From Jannaschia sp. Os4 (lineage in GTDB: Bacteria; Pseudomonadota; Alphaproteobacteria; Rhodobacterales; Rhodobacteraceae): a stretch of DNA of 64,000 bases. The stretch is taken from NCBI RefSeq assembly GCF_016820245.1, contig NZ_JAFCAR010000001.1, positions 62,001 through 126,000 on the forward strand, in the 5' to 3' direction. A program made the translations under genes and the position numbers. Of the stretch, positions 1 through 10,137 are shown one piece after another. Numbering within the stretch: the stretch's first letter is position 1; each line of letters begins with the position of its first letter. A model generated the notes under the pieces. The model did no database searches, was not told the DNA's origin, and saw nothing but the letters and a program-made list of their open reading frames with translations.

Positions 1-2
1 AC

Positions 3-446
3 GGCCTCTCCGACGACGGCTTCGCCAACGGCGGCCTCGCCTCCGGCGGGGCGGTCCCCGGCTCGGCGGACGACCCCACCTCGGCGGCCTACTTCCAGCA
101 GCGCGTCGGCGACCGCGTCCTCTTCGCGGTGGACCAGTCCACCCTCTCGGCGGAGGGACAGGAGGTGCTGCGCGGGCAGGCCCAGTGGCTCAACCAGAAC
201 CCCGGCTTCACCGCCCTGATCGAGGGCCACGCCGACGAGCAGGGCACCCGCGAGTACAACCTCGCCCTCGGCGGGCGTCGGGCCAACGCGGTCCGCGACT
301 ACCTCGTGCTGCAGGGCGTCGACGCCGGCCGCCTGCGGACGATCTCCTACGGCAAGGAGCGCCCGATCCAGGTCTGCTCGCAGGAGGCGTGCTACGCCCA
401 GAACCGCCGCTCGGTCACCGTTCTCGCGGCGGGCGCGGGCGTCTGA
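3..446 (+). CDS. pal: Peptidoglycan-associated lipoprotein Pal, C-terminal part (5' end outside window)
   Basis: This is the 3' part of an open frame that enters from the left edge. The C-terminal about 110 residues form an OmpA-like peptidoglycan-binding domain: the segments FAVDQSTLSAEGQEVL, IEGHADEQGTREYNLALG and RTISYGKERP are the usual Pal landmarks, with the Asp and Arg that contact diaminopimelate. Pal anchors the outer membrane to peptidoglycan in the Tol-Pal complex. The signal peptide and lipobox lie outside the window. The stop codon shares a base with the ATG of the next gene, the normal pal-ybgF coupling. Identity is firm from domain plus context. Confidence 0.93.
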   Translation, partial: GLSDDGFANGGLASGGAVPGSADDPTSAAYFQQRVGDRVLFAVDQSTLSAEGQEVLRGQAQWLNQNPGFTALIEGHADEQGTREYNLALGGRRANAVRDYLVLQGVDAGRLRTISYGKERPIQVCSQEACYAQNRRSVTVLAAGAGV

Positions 447-1258
447 TGCGATCCCTGCTCGCGATCCTCCTGCTGACCGCCGCCCCGGCGGCGGCGCAGG
501 AGACCTTGGCCGACATCCGCCAGCAGCTCGCCGTCCTCAACGTCGAGATGCAGACCCTGTCGCGCGAACTCTCGACCACCGGCGGCCCCGGCAGCCAACT
601 GGCGGGCACCTCCATCCCCGACCGCGTCGACAGCCTCGAGGCGCAGCTCCGCTCCCTCACCGCGCGGGTCGAGGACGTCTCTGCCCGCGTCGAGTCGGTC
701 AGCCGGGACGGCGCCAACCGGATCGAGGACCTGCGCTTCCAGCTCTGCGAGCTGACGAGCGACTGCGACATCGCCACCCTGCCCGACGGCGGCCCCTTGG
801 GCGGCGCGGGCACGGCGGCGGCGGCCGTCGCGCCGTCCGCCCCCGCCGCCCCCGCGGGCGGCGGCGCGCAGCTCGCCACCAGCGAGCAGGCCCAGTTCGA
901 CGCCGCCCGCGCCGCCCTCGAGTCCGGCGACGCGCAGGCGGCGGCCGAGGGCTTCGGCCAGTTCCTGCAGGCCTTCCCCTCCGGCCCCCTGACCCGCGAG
1001 GCGCAGCTGCTGCGCGGACGCGCCCTGACCCAGTCGGGCCGCGCCGACGAGGCCGCGCGCGTCTATCTCGGCGCCTTCACGGACGCCCCCGAAGGCCCCC
1101 GCGCGGCCGAGGCGCTCTTGGGCCTCGGCCGCGCGCTCGGCGCGCTGGGGCAGTCCTCCGAGGCATGCCTGACCCTGTCGGAGATCGAGATCCGCTTCCC
1201 CGCCTCGCCCACCTTGGCCGAGGCGCGCAGCGCGCAGGCCGAGCTTGGCTGCACCTGA
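446..1258 (+). CDS. cpoB: Cell division coordinator CpoB / YbgF-type TPR protein
   Basis: The gene encodes 270 residues. The start at 446 overlaps the pal stop (TGATG) and gives a clean Sec signal peptide ending in APAAAQE. A coiled-coil-prone segment follows (about residues 20-105, with LNVEMQTLSRELS and DSLEAQLRSLTARVED), then a Pro/Ala linker and a C-terminal TPR region (about 145-270, starting at QAQFDAARAALESGDAQAA). This is the YbgF/CpoB architecture: a periplasmic trimer that links Tol-Pal constriction to peptidoglycan synthesis. A longer in-frame reading upstream antisense to nothing exists but would run through pal, so 446 is preferred. Confidence 0.9.
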   Translation: MRSLLAILLLTAAPAAAQETLADIRQQLAVLNVEMQTLSRELSTTGGPGSQLAGTSIPDRVDSLEAQLRSLTARVEDVSARVESVSRDGANRIEDLRFQLCELTSDCDIATLPDGGPLGGAGTAAAAVAPSAPAAPAGGGAQLATSEQAQFDAARAALESGDAQAAAEGFGQFLQAFPSGPLTREAQLLRGRALTQSGRADEAARVYLGAFTDAPEGPRAAEALLGLGRALGALGQSSEACLTLSEIEIRFPASPTLAEARSAQAELGCT

Positions 1259-2384
1259 CGCCGACCCGGCGGGGGCGGTCGCCGCCGCCCTCGCCGACTG
1301 CGCCGGTCCCGCCGTGGTGGCCGTCTCCGGAGGCAGCGACTCGACCGCCCTCCTCCTCGCCGCCCACGCGGTCCACCCCGACCTCCGCGCCGTCACCCTC
1401 GACCACGGCCTCCGGCCCGCGGCGGCGGACGAGGCGCGCCGCGTCGCCGCGCGCTGCGCCGTCCTCGGCGTCCCGCACGTGACGATCCCCCTCGCGCTCC
1501 CGGACGGCCCCGCCCTGATGGCCCGCGCCCGCGCCGCGCGCCAAGCCGCCCTCCGCGCCCATGCGCGCGACGCCCCCATCCTCCTCGGGCACACCGCCGA
1601 CGACGTGGCCGAGACGGCATGGATGCGGCTCGCCCACGGCACCGGCCCCGACGGGCTTGCGGCGATGCGGGGCGACGGCCCGTGGGTCCGCCCCTTCCTC
1701 CGCCTCCGCCGCGCGGCCCTGCGCGACTGGCTCCGCGCCCGGGGCGAGCCGTGGATCGAGGATCCGTCCAACGCCGACCCCCGGTTCGAGCGCGCCCGCA
1801 CCCGCGCCACCCTCGTCGCGCTGGAGGGGATCGGCCCCACCGTCGGCCCCCTCGCCGACCTCGCCCACCACATGCGTGCGCTCCGCGACACGCGCGAGGA
1901 CGCCTTCCGCACCGGCCTCCTCACCCGCGCCGAGGAACGGGACGGCACCCTCCACGTCGCCGACTGGTCCCGCGACCTGCCCCGCACCCTCGCCGCCGCC
2001 ATCGGCTGGATGACCCGCGCGCCCCACCCGCCCCGCCGTGCCGCCCTCGCGCGGGCCGCCGCCACCCTGCGGGACGGAACCCCCACCGCCCTCGGCGGCG
2101 TCCTCGCCCGCCCCGGCCCGCGCCTGCACCTCGCGCGGGAGCCCGCCCGCACCCAAGGCCCCCGGTCCACCCGCGCCGCGTGGGACCACCGCTGGCACCT
2201 CGACGGCCCGCACGATCCGACCCTGCGCGTCGCGCGCCTCGGGCGGGGGCGCCACGCCGCCACGCCCGCGATCTGGCACGGGGACGATCTGGTCGCCGCG
2301 CCCGTCCGCGACGGCCCGGGCGCGTGGCGCGTGGCCTGCGACCCCTTCGCGCGGTGGCTCACGGAGGGCGGACGCCCGCGTTGA
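1245..2384 (+). CDS. tilS: tRNA(Ile)-lysidine synthase TilS
   Basis: TilS attaches lysine to C34 of tRNA-Ile2 (CAU anticodon) using ATP, converting it to an AUA reader. The N-terminal PP-loop SGGSDST is at residues 28-34, followed by the family landmarks TLDHGLRPAA, LGHTADDVAETAWMRL and WIEDPSNADPRFER, which carries the DxxN motif. The C-terminal part is Arg/Pro-rich and shorter than in E. coli TilS, as is usual in Rhodobacterales. The start is a TTG inside the end of cpoB (14-base overlap), suggesting translational coupling. The neighbours pal/cpoB upstream and ftsH downstream are the conserved alphaproteobacterial order. Confidence 0.92.
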   Translation: MAAPDADPAGAVAAALADCAGPAVVAVSGGSDSTALLLAAHAVHPDLRAVTLDHGLRPAAADEARRVAARCAVLGVPHVTIPLALPDGPALMARARAARQAALRAHARDAPILLGHTADDVAETAWMRLAHGTGPDGLAAMRGDGPWVRPFLRLRRAALRDWLRARGEPWIEDPSNADPRFERARTRATLVALEGIGPTVGPLADLAHHMRALRDTREDAFRTGLLTRAEERDGTLHVADWSRDLPRTLAAAIGWMTRAPHPPRRAALARAAATLRDGTPTALGGVLARPGPRLHLAREPARTQGPRSTRAAWDHRWHLDGPHDPTLRVARLGRGRHAATPAIWHGDDLVAAPVRDGPGAWRVACDPFARWLTEGGRPR

Positions 2385-2460
2385 ACCCCCGCCCCGCCCC
2401 GCCTATGTCTCCCTCTGACGCGCCTCGATCGGGCGCACCCCTCATCCCCGGAGAGATTCC

Positions 2461-4377
<1,917 letters not shown>

Positions 4378-4401
4378 CCGGCCCGGCCCACCCGATCGAC
4401 G

Positions 4402-4430
4402 AAGGCCCCGGAGCGATCCGGGGCCTTTCG
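4402..4430 (+). terminator. Rho-independent terminator after ftsH
   Basis: GGCCCCGG (4404-4411) and CCGGGGCC (4418-4425) form a perfect 8-bp stem with a 6-base loop, followed by TTTCGCTT. It lies 25 bases after the ftsH stop and closes the pal-cpoB-tilS-ftsH operon. Confidence 0.8.
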
Positions 4431-4480
4431 CTTCGGCGATCCCCCGGCTACCGATCCCCGACGCCACGCGGGAGCCCCTC

Positions 4481-5056
4481 ATGTCCGACGCCTTCTGGTC
4501 CGAGAGCGGCCCCGTCGAACTCGGCACCGCCGCGCTCCTCGCGATCCTCACCGCCGTGCTGCTGTGGCGCGCCGTCCGCGCGCCGCGGCTCTGGCACCTC
4601 CCCATGCTCGGCGCGCTGCTGACGATGCGCGAGTTCGACCTCGACAAGGCGGTCGAGCCCGGCCTCCTCAAGGCCCGCACCTACAGCGGCGACGCCCCCC
4701 TCGCGGTCAAGCTGCTCGGCCTCTTCGTGATCGTGCTCGCGCTCGTCTGCCTGTGGCGGGTGGCGCGCGACCTGCCCGCCGCGTGGCGCGCGCTGCGCGC
4801 GGGCGCGGCGTGGCCGTGGCTCGTGGGCACCGCCATCGTGGCGGTCGTGGTCGCCAAGTCCTTCGACGGGATCGGGCGCAAGCTCGCGCCCTTCGGCATC
4901 GACGTCCCGCCCGAGACCGTGCTCGCCCTCAGCCGCGTCGAGGAGGTGCTGGAGCTGCTCTTCGCCCTGCTGCTCCTGATCGCGGCCACCGTGGCGTGGC
5001 GGCGCGGGACGGACGCCCCGCCCGCGCCGATTGCTTCGATCCGTGACGGAAGGTGA
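4481..5056 (+). CDS. Multi-spanning membrane protein of unknown function
   Basis: The gene encodes 191 residues that I cannot assign to a named family. Four hydrophobic stretches are visible: about residues 13-30 (LGTAALLAILTAVLLW), 67-88 (VKLLGLFVIVLALVCLW), 108-126 (WPWLVGTAIVAVVVAKS) and 148-168 (LELLFALLLLIAATVAW). Between the first two lies a conserved-looking polar loop with MREFDLDKAVEPGLLK. The ATG follows GGGAGCCCC, a modest ribosome-binding site. The gene stands alone between the ftsH terminator and the MOSC gene. Inner-membrane location is inferred from the hydrophobicity pattern. Confidence 0.75.
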   Translation: MSDAFWSESGPVELGTAALLAILTAVLLWRAVRAPRLWHLPMLGALLTMREFDLDKAVEPGLLKARTYSGDAPLAVKLLGLFVIVLALVCLWRVARDLPAAWRALRAGAAWPWLVGTAIVAVVVAKSFDGIGRKLAPFGIDVPPETVLALSRVEEVLELLFALLLLIAATVAWRRGTDAPPAPIASIRDGR

Positions 5057-5107
5057 TTTGAGGCCGGGGCCCGACGCCTGCTAGCCGCCGCCGCAGGAGG
5101 ACCGCCC

Positions 5108-5704
5108 ATGCCCGCGCTCGAACCCACCGAACACCGCGCCCGCGTCGAATGGCTGGGCGTGGTCCCCGACCGCGACGCCGCCTTGGCCTCCGCCCCGCGC
5201 GACGCGCTGACCCTGACCTTCGCCGGACCCGAGGGCGAGGACCACGGCGGCCTCGTCAGACCCTCCTGCTCGCGCGTCACGGCACAGCACCCGCGCGGCA
5301 CGGAGATCCGCAACATCCGTCAACTGTCGGTGGTCTCGCGGGAGGAGCTGGACGCCGTCGCCGCCGAGATGGGGCTCGACGGGTTCGACCCGGCGTGGGT
5401 CGGGGCGACGATGGTCGTGTCGGGCCTGCCGGACTTCACCCACCTGCCGCCCTCGGCCCGGCTGCAGGTCGAGACGGACGGCCCGCCCTCGGGCGCGACC
5501 ATCGTGGTGGACATGGAGAACCGCCCCTGCATGCTGCCCGCCCCCGTGATCGAGGCGGAGCGGCCCGGCCACGGGCGCGCCTTCAAGGCGGCGGCCAAGG
5601 ACCGGCGCGGCGTCACCGCGTGGGTCGAGCGGGAGGGCGTCGTTCGCGTCGGCGACGCGCTGCGCCTCCACCTGCCCGCGCAGCGGGCGTGGCGCGGCGC
5701 CTAG
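5108..5704 (+). CDS. MOSC-domain protein
   Basis: The 198-residue product carries sequence features of a MOSC domain: an early HGGLVRPSCSR segment, QLSVVSREELDAVAAEMGL (start of the conserved sulfur-carrier core), GATMVVSGLPDFTHLPPS and a final GVTAWVEREGVVRVGD. MOSC domains of the YiiM and MoCo sulfurase type handle sulfur or molybdenum cofactor chemistry, but this stand-alone small form has no proven substrate. A strong AGGAGG lies 8 bases before the ATG. The usual catalytic Cys region is present as CMLP, but I cannot confirm which Cys is active. Family assignment is fairly sure; function is not. Confidence 0.75.
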   Translation: MPALEPTEHRARVEWLGVVPDRDAALASAPRDALTLTFAGPEGEDHGGLVRPSCSRVTAQHPRGTEIRNIRQLSVVSREELDAVAAEMGLDGFDPAWVGATMVVSGLPDFTHLPPSARLQVETDGPPSGATIVVDMENRPCMLPAPVIEAERPGHGRAFKAAAKDRRGVTAWVEREGVVRVGDALRLHLPAQRAWRGA

Positions 5705-5784
5705 GCCAGCGCGAGGCCCGTCAGCAGCGCGAGGGCGACCCCGGCGAAGACGCCGGCGTGGACGAGGATAGCGGAAGCGGTCAT
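5701..5784 (-). CDS. Possible 27-residue single-pass membrane peptide
   Basis: A short minus-strand frame runs from ATG at 5784 to TAG at 5701, starting MTASAILVHAGV and continuing as one uninterrupted hydrophobic helix rich in Ala, Leu, Val and Gly with no charged residue. The amino-acid composition is what a one-helix membrane peptide would show, and the stop overlaps the stop of the MOSC gene in convergent fashion. No convincing ribosome-binding site is visible upstream. It may be a real small protein or chance in a GC-rich strand. Confidence 0.3.
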   Translation of the reverse strand: MTASAILVHAGVFAGVALALLTGLALA

Positions 5785-6039
5785 GGCAGTGATCCGATGG
5801 CTCGATCCGGCGTCCCCTCTGCGGGGGATCGTCGGGGGGGTGACGATGCGTCTGTCGTCCCGTCGATAGGAGAACACCGAACTCCCGATCCGGTTCCCCG
5901 CGCCCGCCCGCGGCCCCGCGGGCGATTCCCGCCACGGCTCGCCCGCCGCGCCGTCCCCGCGCCGCGTCCTGTCGCATTCGGGTGTCGCGCCCCGCGCCCG
6001 CCCGTCCTAGGACGGGGCGAGAGCCGGCGGGGGTAGACC
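5785..6039. other. Intergenic region upstream of fhs with one 16-bp palindrome
   Basis: Between the MOSC gene and fhs there are 335 bases without a firm gene. The only structure I see besides the possible 27-residue frame is the perfect palindrome CCCGTCCTAGGACGGG at 6001-6016, ending 23 bases before the fhs start. No clear sigma-70 promoter stands out. Confidence 0.5.
6001..6016. promoter_or_regulatory. 16-bp perfect palindrome before fhs
   Basis: CCCGTCCTAGGACGGG is self-complementary over its whole length and lies just upstream of the fhs ribosome-binding site (GGCGGGGGTAG). It could be an operator or form a small hairpin in the 5' leader. No known binding protein is recognised. Confidence 0.35.
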
Positions 6040-7716
6040 ATGGCACACAAGACCGACATCGAGATCGCGCGCGAGGCGTCCAAGAAGCCCATCATGGAGA
6101 TCGGCGAGCGGCTGGGCATCCCCGCCGGGAGCCTGCTGCCCTACGGCCACGACAAGGCGAAGGTCGGCCAGTCCTTCATCGACGGCCTCGGCGACCGCGA
6201 GGACGGCAAGCTGATCCTCGTCACCGCGATCAACCCGACCCCGGCGGGCGAGGGCAAGACGACCACCACCGTGGGCCTTGGCGACGGGCTCAACCGCATC
6301 GGGCGGAACGCGATGGTCTGCATCCGCGAGGCCTCGCTCGGCCCCAACTTCGGCATGAAAGGCGGCGCGGCGGGCGGCGGCTACGCCCAGATCGTGCCCA
6401 TGGAGGAGATGAACCTCCACTTCACCGGCGACTTCCACGCGATCACCTCCGCGCACTCGCTGCTCTCGGCCATGATCGACAACCACGTCTACTGGGGCAA
6501 CGAGCTGGAGATCGACACCCGCCGCGTCGTCTGGCGGCGCGTCGTGGACATGAACGACCGCGCGCTGCGCCAGATCACGGCCTCGCTCGGCGGCGTGGCC
6601 AACGGCTTCCCGCGCGAGGCGGGCTTCGACATCACCGTCGCCTCCGAGGTGATGGCCTGCCTCTGCCTCGCCTCCGACCTCGCCGACCTGCAGGACCGGC
6701 TGGGCCGCATGATCGTGGCCTACCGCCGCGACCGCACCGCCGTCACCTGCGCCGACATCAAGGCCGACGGCGCGATGGCGGTGCTGCTCAAGGACGCGAT
6801 CCAGCCCAACCTCGTCCAGACGCTCGAGAACAACCCCGCCTTCGTCCACGGCGGCCCGTTCGCCAACATCGCGCATGGCTGCAACTCGGTCATCGCCACC
6901 AAGACCGCGCTCAAGCTCGCCGACTACGTGGTGACGGAGGCCGGCTTCGGCGCCGACCTCGGCGCCGAGAAGTTCATGAACATCAAGTGCCGCAAGGCGG
7001 GGCTGAAGCCCGCCGTGGTGGTCTGCGTCGCCACCGTGCGCGCGATGAAGATGAACGGCGGCGTGGCCAAGGCGGACCTCGGGGCCGAGAACGTGGACGC
7101 CGTGCGCAAGGGCTGCGCCAACCTCGGGCGCCACATCGAGAACCTCAAGTCGTTCGGCGTCCCCGTCGTGGTGGCGATCAACCACTTCGTCACCGACACC
7201 GACGCCGAGGTGCAGGCGATCCGGGACTACGTGGCGACGCAGGGCTCCGAGGCGATCCTGTCCAAGCACTGGGAGAAGGGCTCCGAAGGGTCCGCCGACC
7301 TCGCCGCCCGCGTGGCCGAGCTGGCCGACGCGGGCACCGCGAACTTCGCGCCGATCTACCCCGACGACATGCCGCTCGCCGAGAAGATCCAGACCATCTG
7401 CAAGCGCATCTACCGCGCCGACGAGGCGCTGATGGACAAGAAGATCCGCGACCAGCTTCGCGCGTGGGAGGAGATGGGCTACGGCCACCTGCCCGTCTGC
7501 ATGGCCAAGACGCAGTACTCGTTCTCCACCGACCCCAACCTGCGCGGCGCGCCCACGGGCCACTCCGTCCCCGTGCGCGAGGTGCGCCTGTCGGCAGGCG
7601 CGGGCTTCGTCGTCGCCGTCTGCGGGGAGATCATGACCATGCCCGGCCTGCCCCGCGTGCCCGCCGCCGAGTCGATCCGGCTCAACGACGAGGGGCTGGT
7701 CGAGGGGCTGTTCTGA
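6040..7716 (+). CDS. fhs: Formate--tetrahydrofolate ligase
   Basis: The 558-residue enzyme makes 10-formyl-THF from formate, ATP and THF. The signature P-loop [20 protein letters not shown] is at about residues 65-84, and further family segments are [39 protein letters not shown] and [14 protein letters not shown]. Length is normal for the family. The next gene is folD, so the pair interconverts formate, 10-formyl-, methenyl- and methylene-THF, feeding purine and Met synthesis or, in marine Rhodobacterales, oxidation of methyl groups from DMSP or methylated amines. A purine-rich ribosome-binding site (GGCGGGGG) precedes the ATG. Confidence 0.97.
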   Translation: MAHKTDIEIAREASKKPIMEIGERLGIPAGSLLPYGHDKAKVGQSFIDGLGDREDGKLILVTAINPTPAGEGKTTTTVGLGDGLNRIGRNAMVCIREASLGPNFGMKGGAAGGGYAQIVPMEEMNLHFTGDFHAITSAHSLLSAMIDNHVYWGNELEIDTRRVVWRRVVDMNDRALRQITASLGGVANGFPREAGFDITVASEVMACLCLASDLADLQDRLGRMIVAYRRDRTAVTCADIKADGAMAVLLKDAIQPNLVQTLENNPAFVHGGPFANIAHGCNSVIATKTALKLADYVVTEAGFGADLGAEKFMNIKCRKAGLKPAVVVCVATVRAMKMNGGVAKADLGAENVDAVRKGCANLGRHIENLKSFGVPVVVAINHFVTDTDAEVQAIRDYVATQGSEAILSKHWEKGSEGSADLAARVAELADAGTANFAPIYPDDMPLAEKIQTICKRIYRADEALMDKKIRDQLRAWEEMGYGHLPVCMAKTQYSFSTDPNLRGAPTGHSVPVREVRLSAGAGFVVAVCGEIMTMPGLPRVPAAESIRLNDEGLVEGLF

Positions 7717-7721
7717 CGGGA

Positions 7722-7758
7722 CCGGGCCGGGCGGGGCATCGAGCCCCGCCCGGCCCGG
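7722..7758 (+). terminator. Long GC hairpin just after fhs
   Basis: CCGGGCCGGGCGGGG (7722-7736) pairs perfectly with 7744-7758, a 15-bp all-GC stem with a 7-base loop beginning 5 bases after the fhs stop. There is no U-tract, so it may slow polymerase or protect the fhs mRNA 3' end rather than terminate by itself. Confidence 0.5.
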
Positions 7759-7768
7759 GCCTCCGGCG

Positions 7769-7823
7769 GGAGTATTTCCGGAACATCGAAGCTGGCCCTC
7801 CTTCGATGGTCCCGAAATACTCC
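7769..7823. repeat. Palindromic intergenic element of the GGAGTATTT type
   Basis: The left arm 7769-7791 begins GGAGTATTTC and the right arm 7801-7823 ends GAAATACTCC. The two 23-base arms are complementary with 2 mismatches around a 9-base spacer. It is markedly more AT-rich than its surroundings. The motif resembles the dispersed GGGAGTATTT intergenic palindromes I know from Rhodobacteraceae genomes; only this copy was seen in the window. It sits between fhs and folD and could act as a terminator or mRNA boundary. Confidence 0.6.
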
Positions 7824-7879
7824 GGGGTGAGCCGCGGCACGCGGCGAGGGGCGGCGCCCCTCATGCAAGAGGGATCGAG

Positions 7880-8863
7880 ATGACCGACACCGAAACCACC
7901 GCCCCCGACGGCACCATCCAATCGGCCACCGGCGCGGTCGCGCCCCCCGTCGCCGCGCCGCGCGCGGGCGGCGCGGTGATCGACGGCAAGGCCTTCGCCG
8001 CGGGCGTCCGCGCCAAGGTTTCCGCCGAGGTGTCGCGCCTGAAGGCCGACCACGGCGTCACCCCCGGCCTCGCCGTCATCCTCGTGGGCGAGGACCCGGC
8101 GTCCGAGGTCTATGTCGGCCACAAGCACAAGGCGACGGTCGAGGTCGGGATGGAGAGCTTCGAGCACCGCCTGCCCGCCGACACCACCGAGGCCGACCTC
8201 TTCGCCCTGATCGACCGCCTCAACGCCGACGGTTCCGTCCACGGCATCCTCTGCCAGTTCCCCGTCCCCGGCCACCTGTCCGAGAGGCGCACCGTCGCCC
8301 GCATCGACCCCGCCAAGGACGTGGACGGGCTGTCGGTCACGAACGCGGGCCTCCTCGCCACCGGGGGCGACGCGCTCGTCTCCTGCACGCCGCTGGGCTG
8401 CCTGATGCTGCTGCGCGACCGCCTCGGCGACATGACGGGCAAGAACGCGGTCGTGATCGGGCGCTCCAACCTCTTCGGCAAGCCGATGGCGCAGCTCCTG
8501 CTGCGCGAGAACTGCACCGTCACCATCGCCCATTCCCGCACGAAGGACCTGCCGGAGGTCGCCCGCCGCGCCGACATCCTCGTGGCTGCCGTGGGCCGGG
8601 CCGAGATGGTGCGCGGCGACTGGGTCAGGCCGGGCGCCACCGTCATCGACGTGGGCATCACCCGCCAGCCGCATCCCGACAAGCCGGGCAAGACCCGCCT
8701 CGTGGGCGACGTGGACTTCGCCGCCGCGTCCCGCGTGGCGGACGCCATCACCCCCGTCCCCGGCGGGGTCGGACCGATGACCATCGCCTGCCTTCTGGCG
8801 AACACGGTGACGGCCTGCTGCCGCCAGCACGACCTCCCCACGCCGGAGGGCCTGACGGCCTGA
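7880..8863 (+). CDS. folD: Bifunctional methylene-THF dehydrogenase / methenyl-THF cyclohydrolase FolD
   Basis: The 327-residue protein interconverts 5,10-methylene-THF, 5,10-methenyl-THF and 10-formyl-THF. Visible family features are [20 protein letters not shown] (active-site Tyr and Lys region), the [13 protein letters not shown] segment, [10 protein letters not shown], the nucleotide-binding [18 protein letters not shown], and [10 protein letters not shown] near the C terminus. About 30 residues at the N terminus, rich in Thr, Ala and Pro, precede the usual start region ([15 protein letters not shown]) and look like a non-conserved extension; an internal start is possible but no in-frame ATG sits exactly there. 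It is the partner of fhs. Confidence 0.96.
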   Translation: MTDTETTAPDGTIQSATGAVAPPVAAPRAGGAVIDGKAFAAGVRAKVSAEVSRLKADHGVTPGLAVILVGEDPASEVYVGHKHKATVEVGMESFEHRLPADTTEADLFALIDRLNADGSVHGILCQFPVPGHLSERRTVARIDPAKDVDGLSVTNAGLLATGGDALVSCTPLGCLMLLRDRLGDMTGKNAVVIGRSNLFGKPMAQLLLRENCTVTIAHSRTKDLPEVARRADILVAAVGRAEMVRGDWVRPGATVIDVGITRQPHPDKPGKTRLVGDVDFAAASRVADAITPVPGGVGPMTIACLLANTVTACCRQHDLPTPEGLTA

Positions 8864-8871
8864 CCGTCGGA

Positions 8872-8923
8872 CGTACGGAACGTGAAGGCCGCCCCGCCGG
8901 GGACGTACGTTTCGTACGGAACG
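8872..8923. repeat. Short direct and inverted repeats between convergent genes
   Basis: CGTACGGAACG occurs at 8872-8882 and again at 8913-8923. GTACGGAACGT (8873-8883) is also an inverted match, one mismatch, to ACGTTTCGTAC (8908-8918). The block lies between the convergent stops of folD and the hydrolase gene, so a bidirectional hairpin or terminator is possible. Confidence 0.4.
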
Positions 8924-8976
8924 GCCGCCGGGAGGGGGTCCGCCCGCCCGTCCTTCGCACCCGCGGCATGACGCCG

Positions 8977-9720
8977 TCAGCCCGCGAGGAACCCCTCGAC
9001 GGCGGCCACGAACTCCCGCGGCCGCTCCGCGTGCAGCCAGTGGCCCGCCCCCTCGACCGTCTCGAACCGGGCGTCCGGGAACAGCGCGCGGATGCGGTCG
9101 TGATGCGCGGGCCGCACGTAGTCCGACGCCCCCCCCGTCAGGAACAGGACGGGCCCCTCGAAGGTGCCCGACACCTCGGGGAAGCCGATGATCCGGTCCA
9201 TCTCCCGCTCCAGCACGTCGAGGTTCAGCCGCCAGCGTTTCCCTTCCACGTCAAGGCTTTGCAGCAGGAACGCGCGGGTGCCGTCATCCGGCGCGGCGAG
9301 GTCGGCCTCGGACCTGCGGGTGACCCCCGACAGGTCCACGTCCCGCATCGCGTGGATCAGCGGCGCCTGCGTGTGGCCGTAGCCGACGGGCGCGATGTCG
9401 GCCACGACCAGACGCCGCACGAGGTCGGGCCGCGCGAGTGCGAGCACCATCGCCGCCTTGCCGCCCATCGAGTGCCCCAGCACGTCCGACGGCCCCGCCA
9501 GCGCGGCGGCGAGGTCGTCCGCAAGGTCCTGATAGGAATGATTTTCCGCCCAAGGGGAGTGGCCGTGGTTGCGCATGTCCACCGCCGTCACGGGGCGGGT
9601 CGCCGAGAGCCGCTTCGCCACCGCGCCCCAGTTGCGGGCGGACCCGAAGAGCCCGTGGGCGATCAGCAGCGGCACGCCCTCGGCGGGCCCGTGATGGATG
9701 GCGTTCAGCGCGACGGTCAT
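8977..9720 (-). CDS. Alpha/beta-fold hydrolase (YbfF-like esterase)
   Basis: This 247-residue cytoplasmic hydrolase has an oxyanion segment HGLFGSARNW at about 21-30, the acidic strand VDMRNHGHSPW, the nucleophile elbow GHSMGG (Ser at about residue 83), a loop Asp region in FLTGGASDYV and a terminal catalytic His in GAGHWLHAERP. The pattern and length match YbfF-type acyl-CoA or ester hydrolases; the substrate is unknown. Its stop faces folD convergently and its start is divergent from the small gene at 9766. Confidence 0.85.
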   Translation of the reverse strand: MTVALNAIHHGPAEGVPLLIAHGLFGSARNWGAVAKRLSATRPVTAVDMRNHGHSPWAENHSYQDLADDLAAALAGPSDVLGHSMGGKAAMVLALARPDLVRRLVVADIAPVGYGHTQAPLIHAMRDVDLSGVTRRSEADLAAPDDGTRAFLLQSLDVEGKRWRLNLDVLEREMDRIIGFPEVSGTFEGPVLFLTGGASDYVRPAHHDRIRALFPDARFETVEGAGHWLHAERPREFVAAVEGFLAG

Positions 9721-9765
9721 GCGCCGGGCCTAGCGGCCCCCGCCGCGCTTGGCTAGGCAAGCGGC

Positions 9766-10137
9766 ATGGAGCCCGCCGCCCTTCTCGCCCGCATCGACGC
9801 GATCGCCGCCCGCATGGCCGACCGCCTCCACGCCCGGCCCCGCCCCCTGCCCGCCCTCCTCGACGCCAGCGGAACCCGCCTGCCCCGCGCCGCCCGCACC
9901 CGCGCGCGCGAGCTGGTCGAGGCGCAGGCGCGCCTGTCCCACCCCGCCACCGCGACCCGCACCGACCTCGGGCGCGTCGCCGACCTGTGCACCGCGCTGG
10001 AGCGCGACCTCGACGCGATCCCCGAAGGACGGTTTCTCCGCCACGACTGGCGCGCCGCCTTCGTCACGGCGGGCTGGCGCGTGGCCGTGGTCGCCGTGCT
10101 CGCCCTCGTGGTCGTCTGGCTCGGGGGGCTCGCGTGA
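9766..10137 (+). CDS. Small protein with one C-terminal membrane helix, unknown function
   Basis: The 123-residue product is mostly helical, Arg/Ala-rich and soluble up to about residue 100, then has a single hydrophobic helix near the C terminus (WRVAVVAVLALVVVWLGGLA), so it may be tail-anchored with the bulk in the cytoplasm. The LPRAARTRARELVEAQARLS stretch is predicted helical. I recognise no named domain. The stop overlaps the GTG start of the next gene by four bases, so the two are probably co-expressed. Confidence 0.7.
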   Translation: MEPAALLARIDAIAARMADRLHARPRPLPALLDASGTRLPRAARTRARELVEAQARLSHPATATRTDLGRVADLCTALERDLDAIPEGRFLRHDWRAAFVTAGWRVAVVAVLALVVVWLGGLA

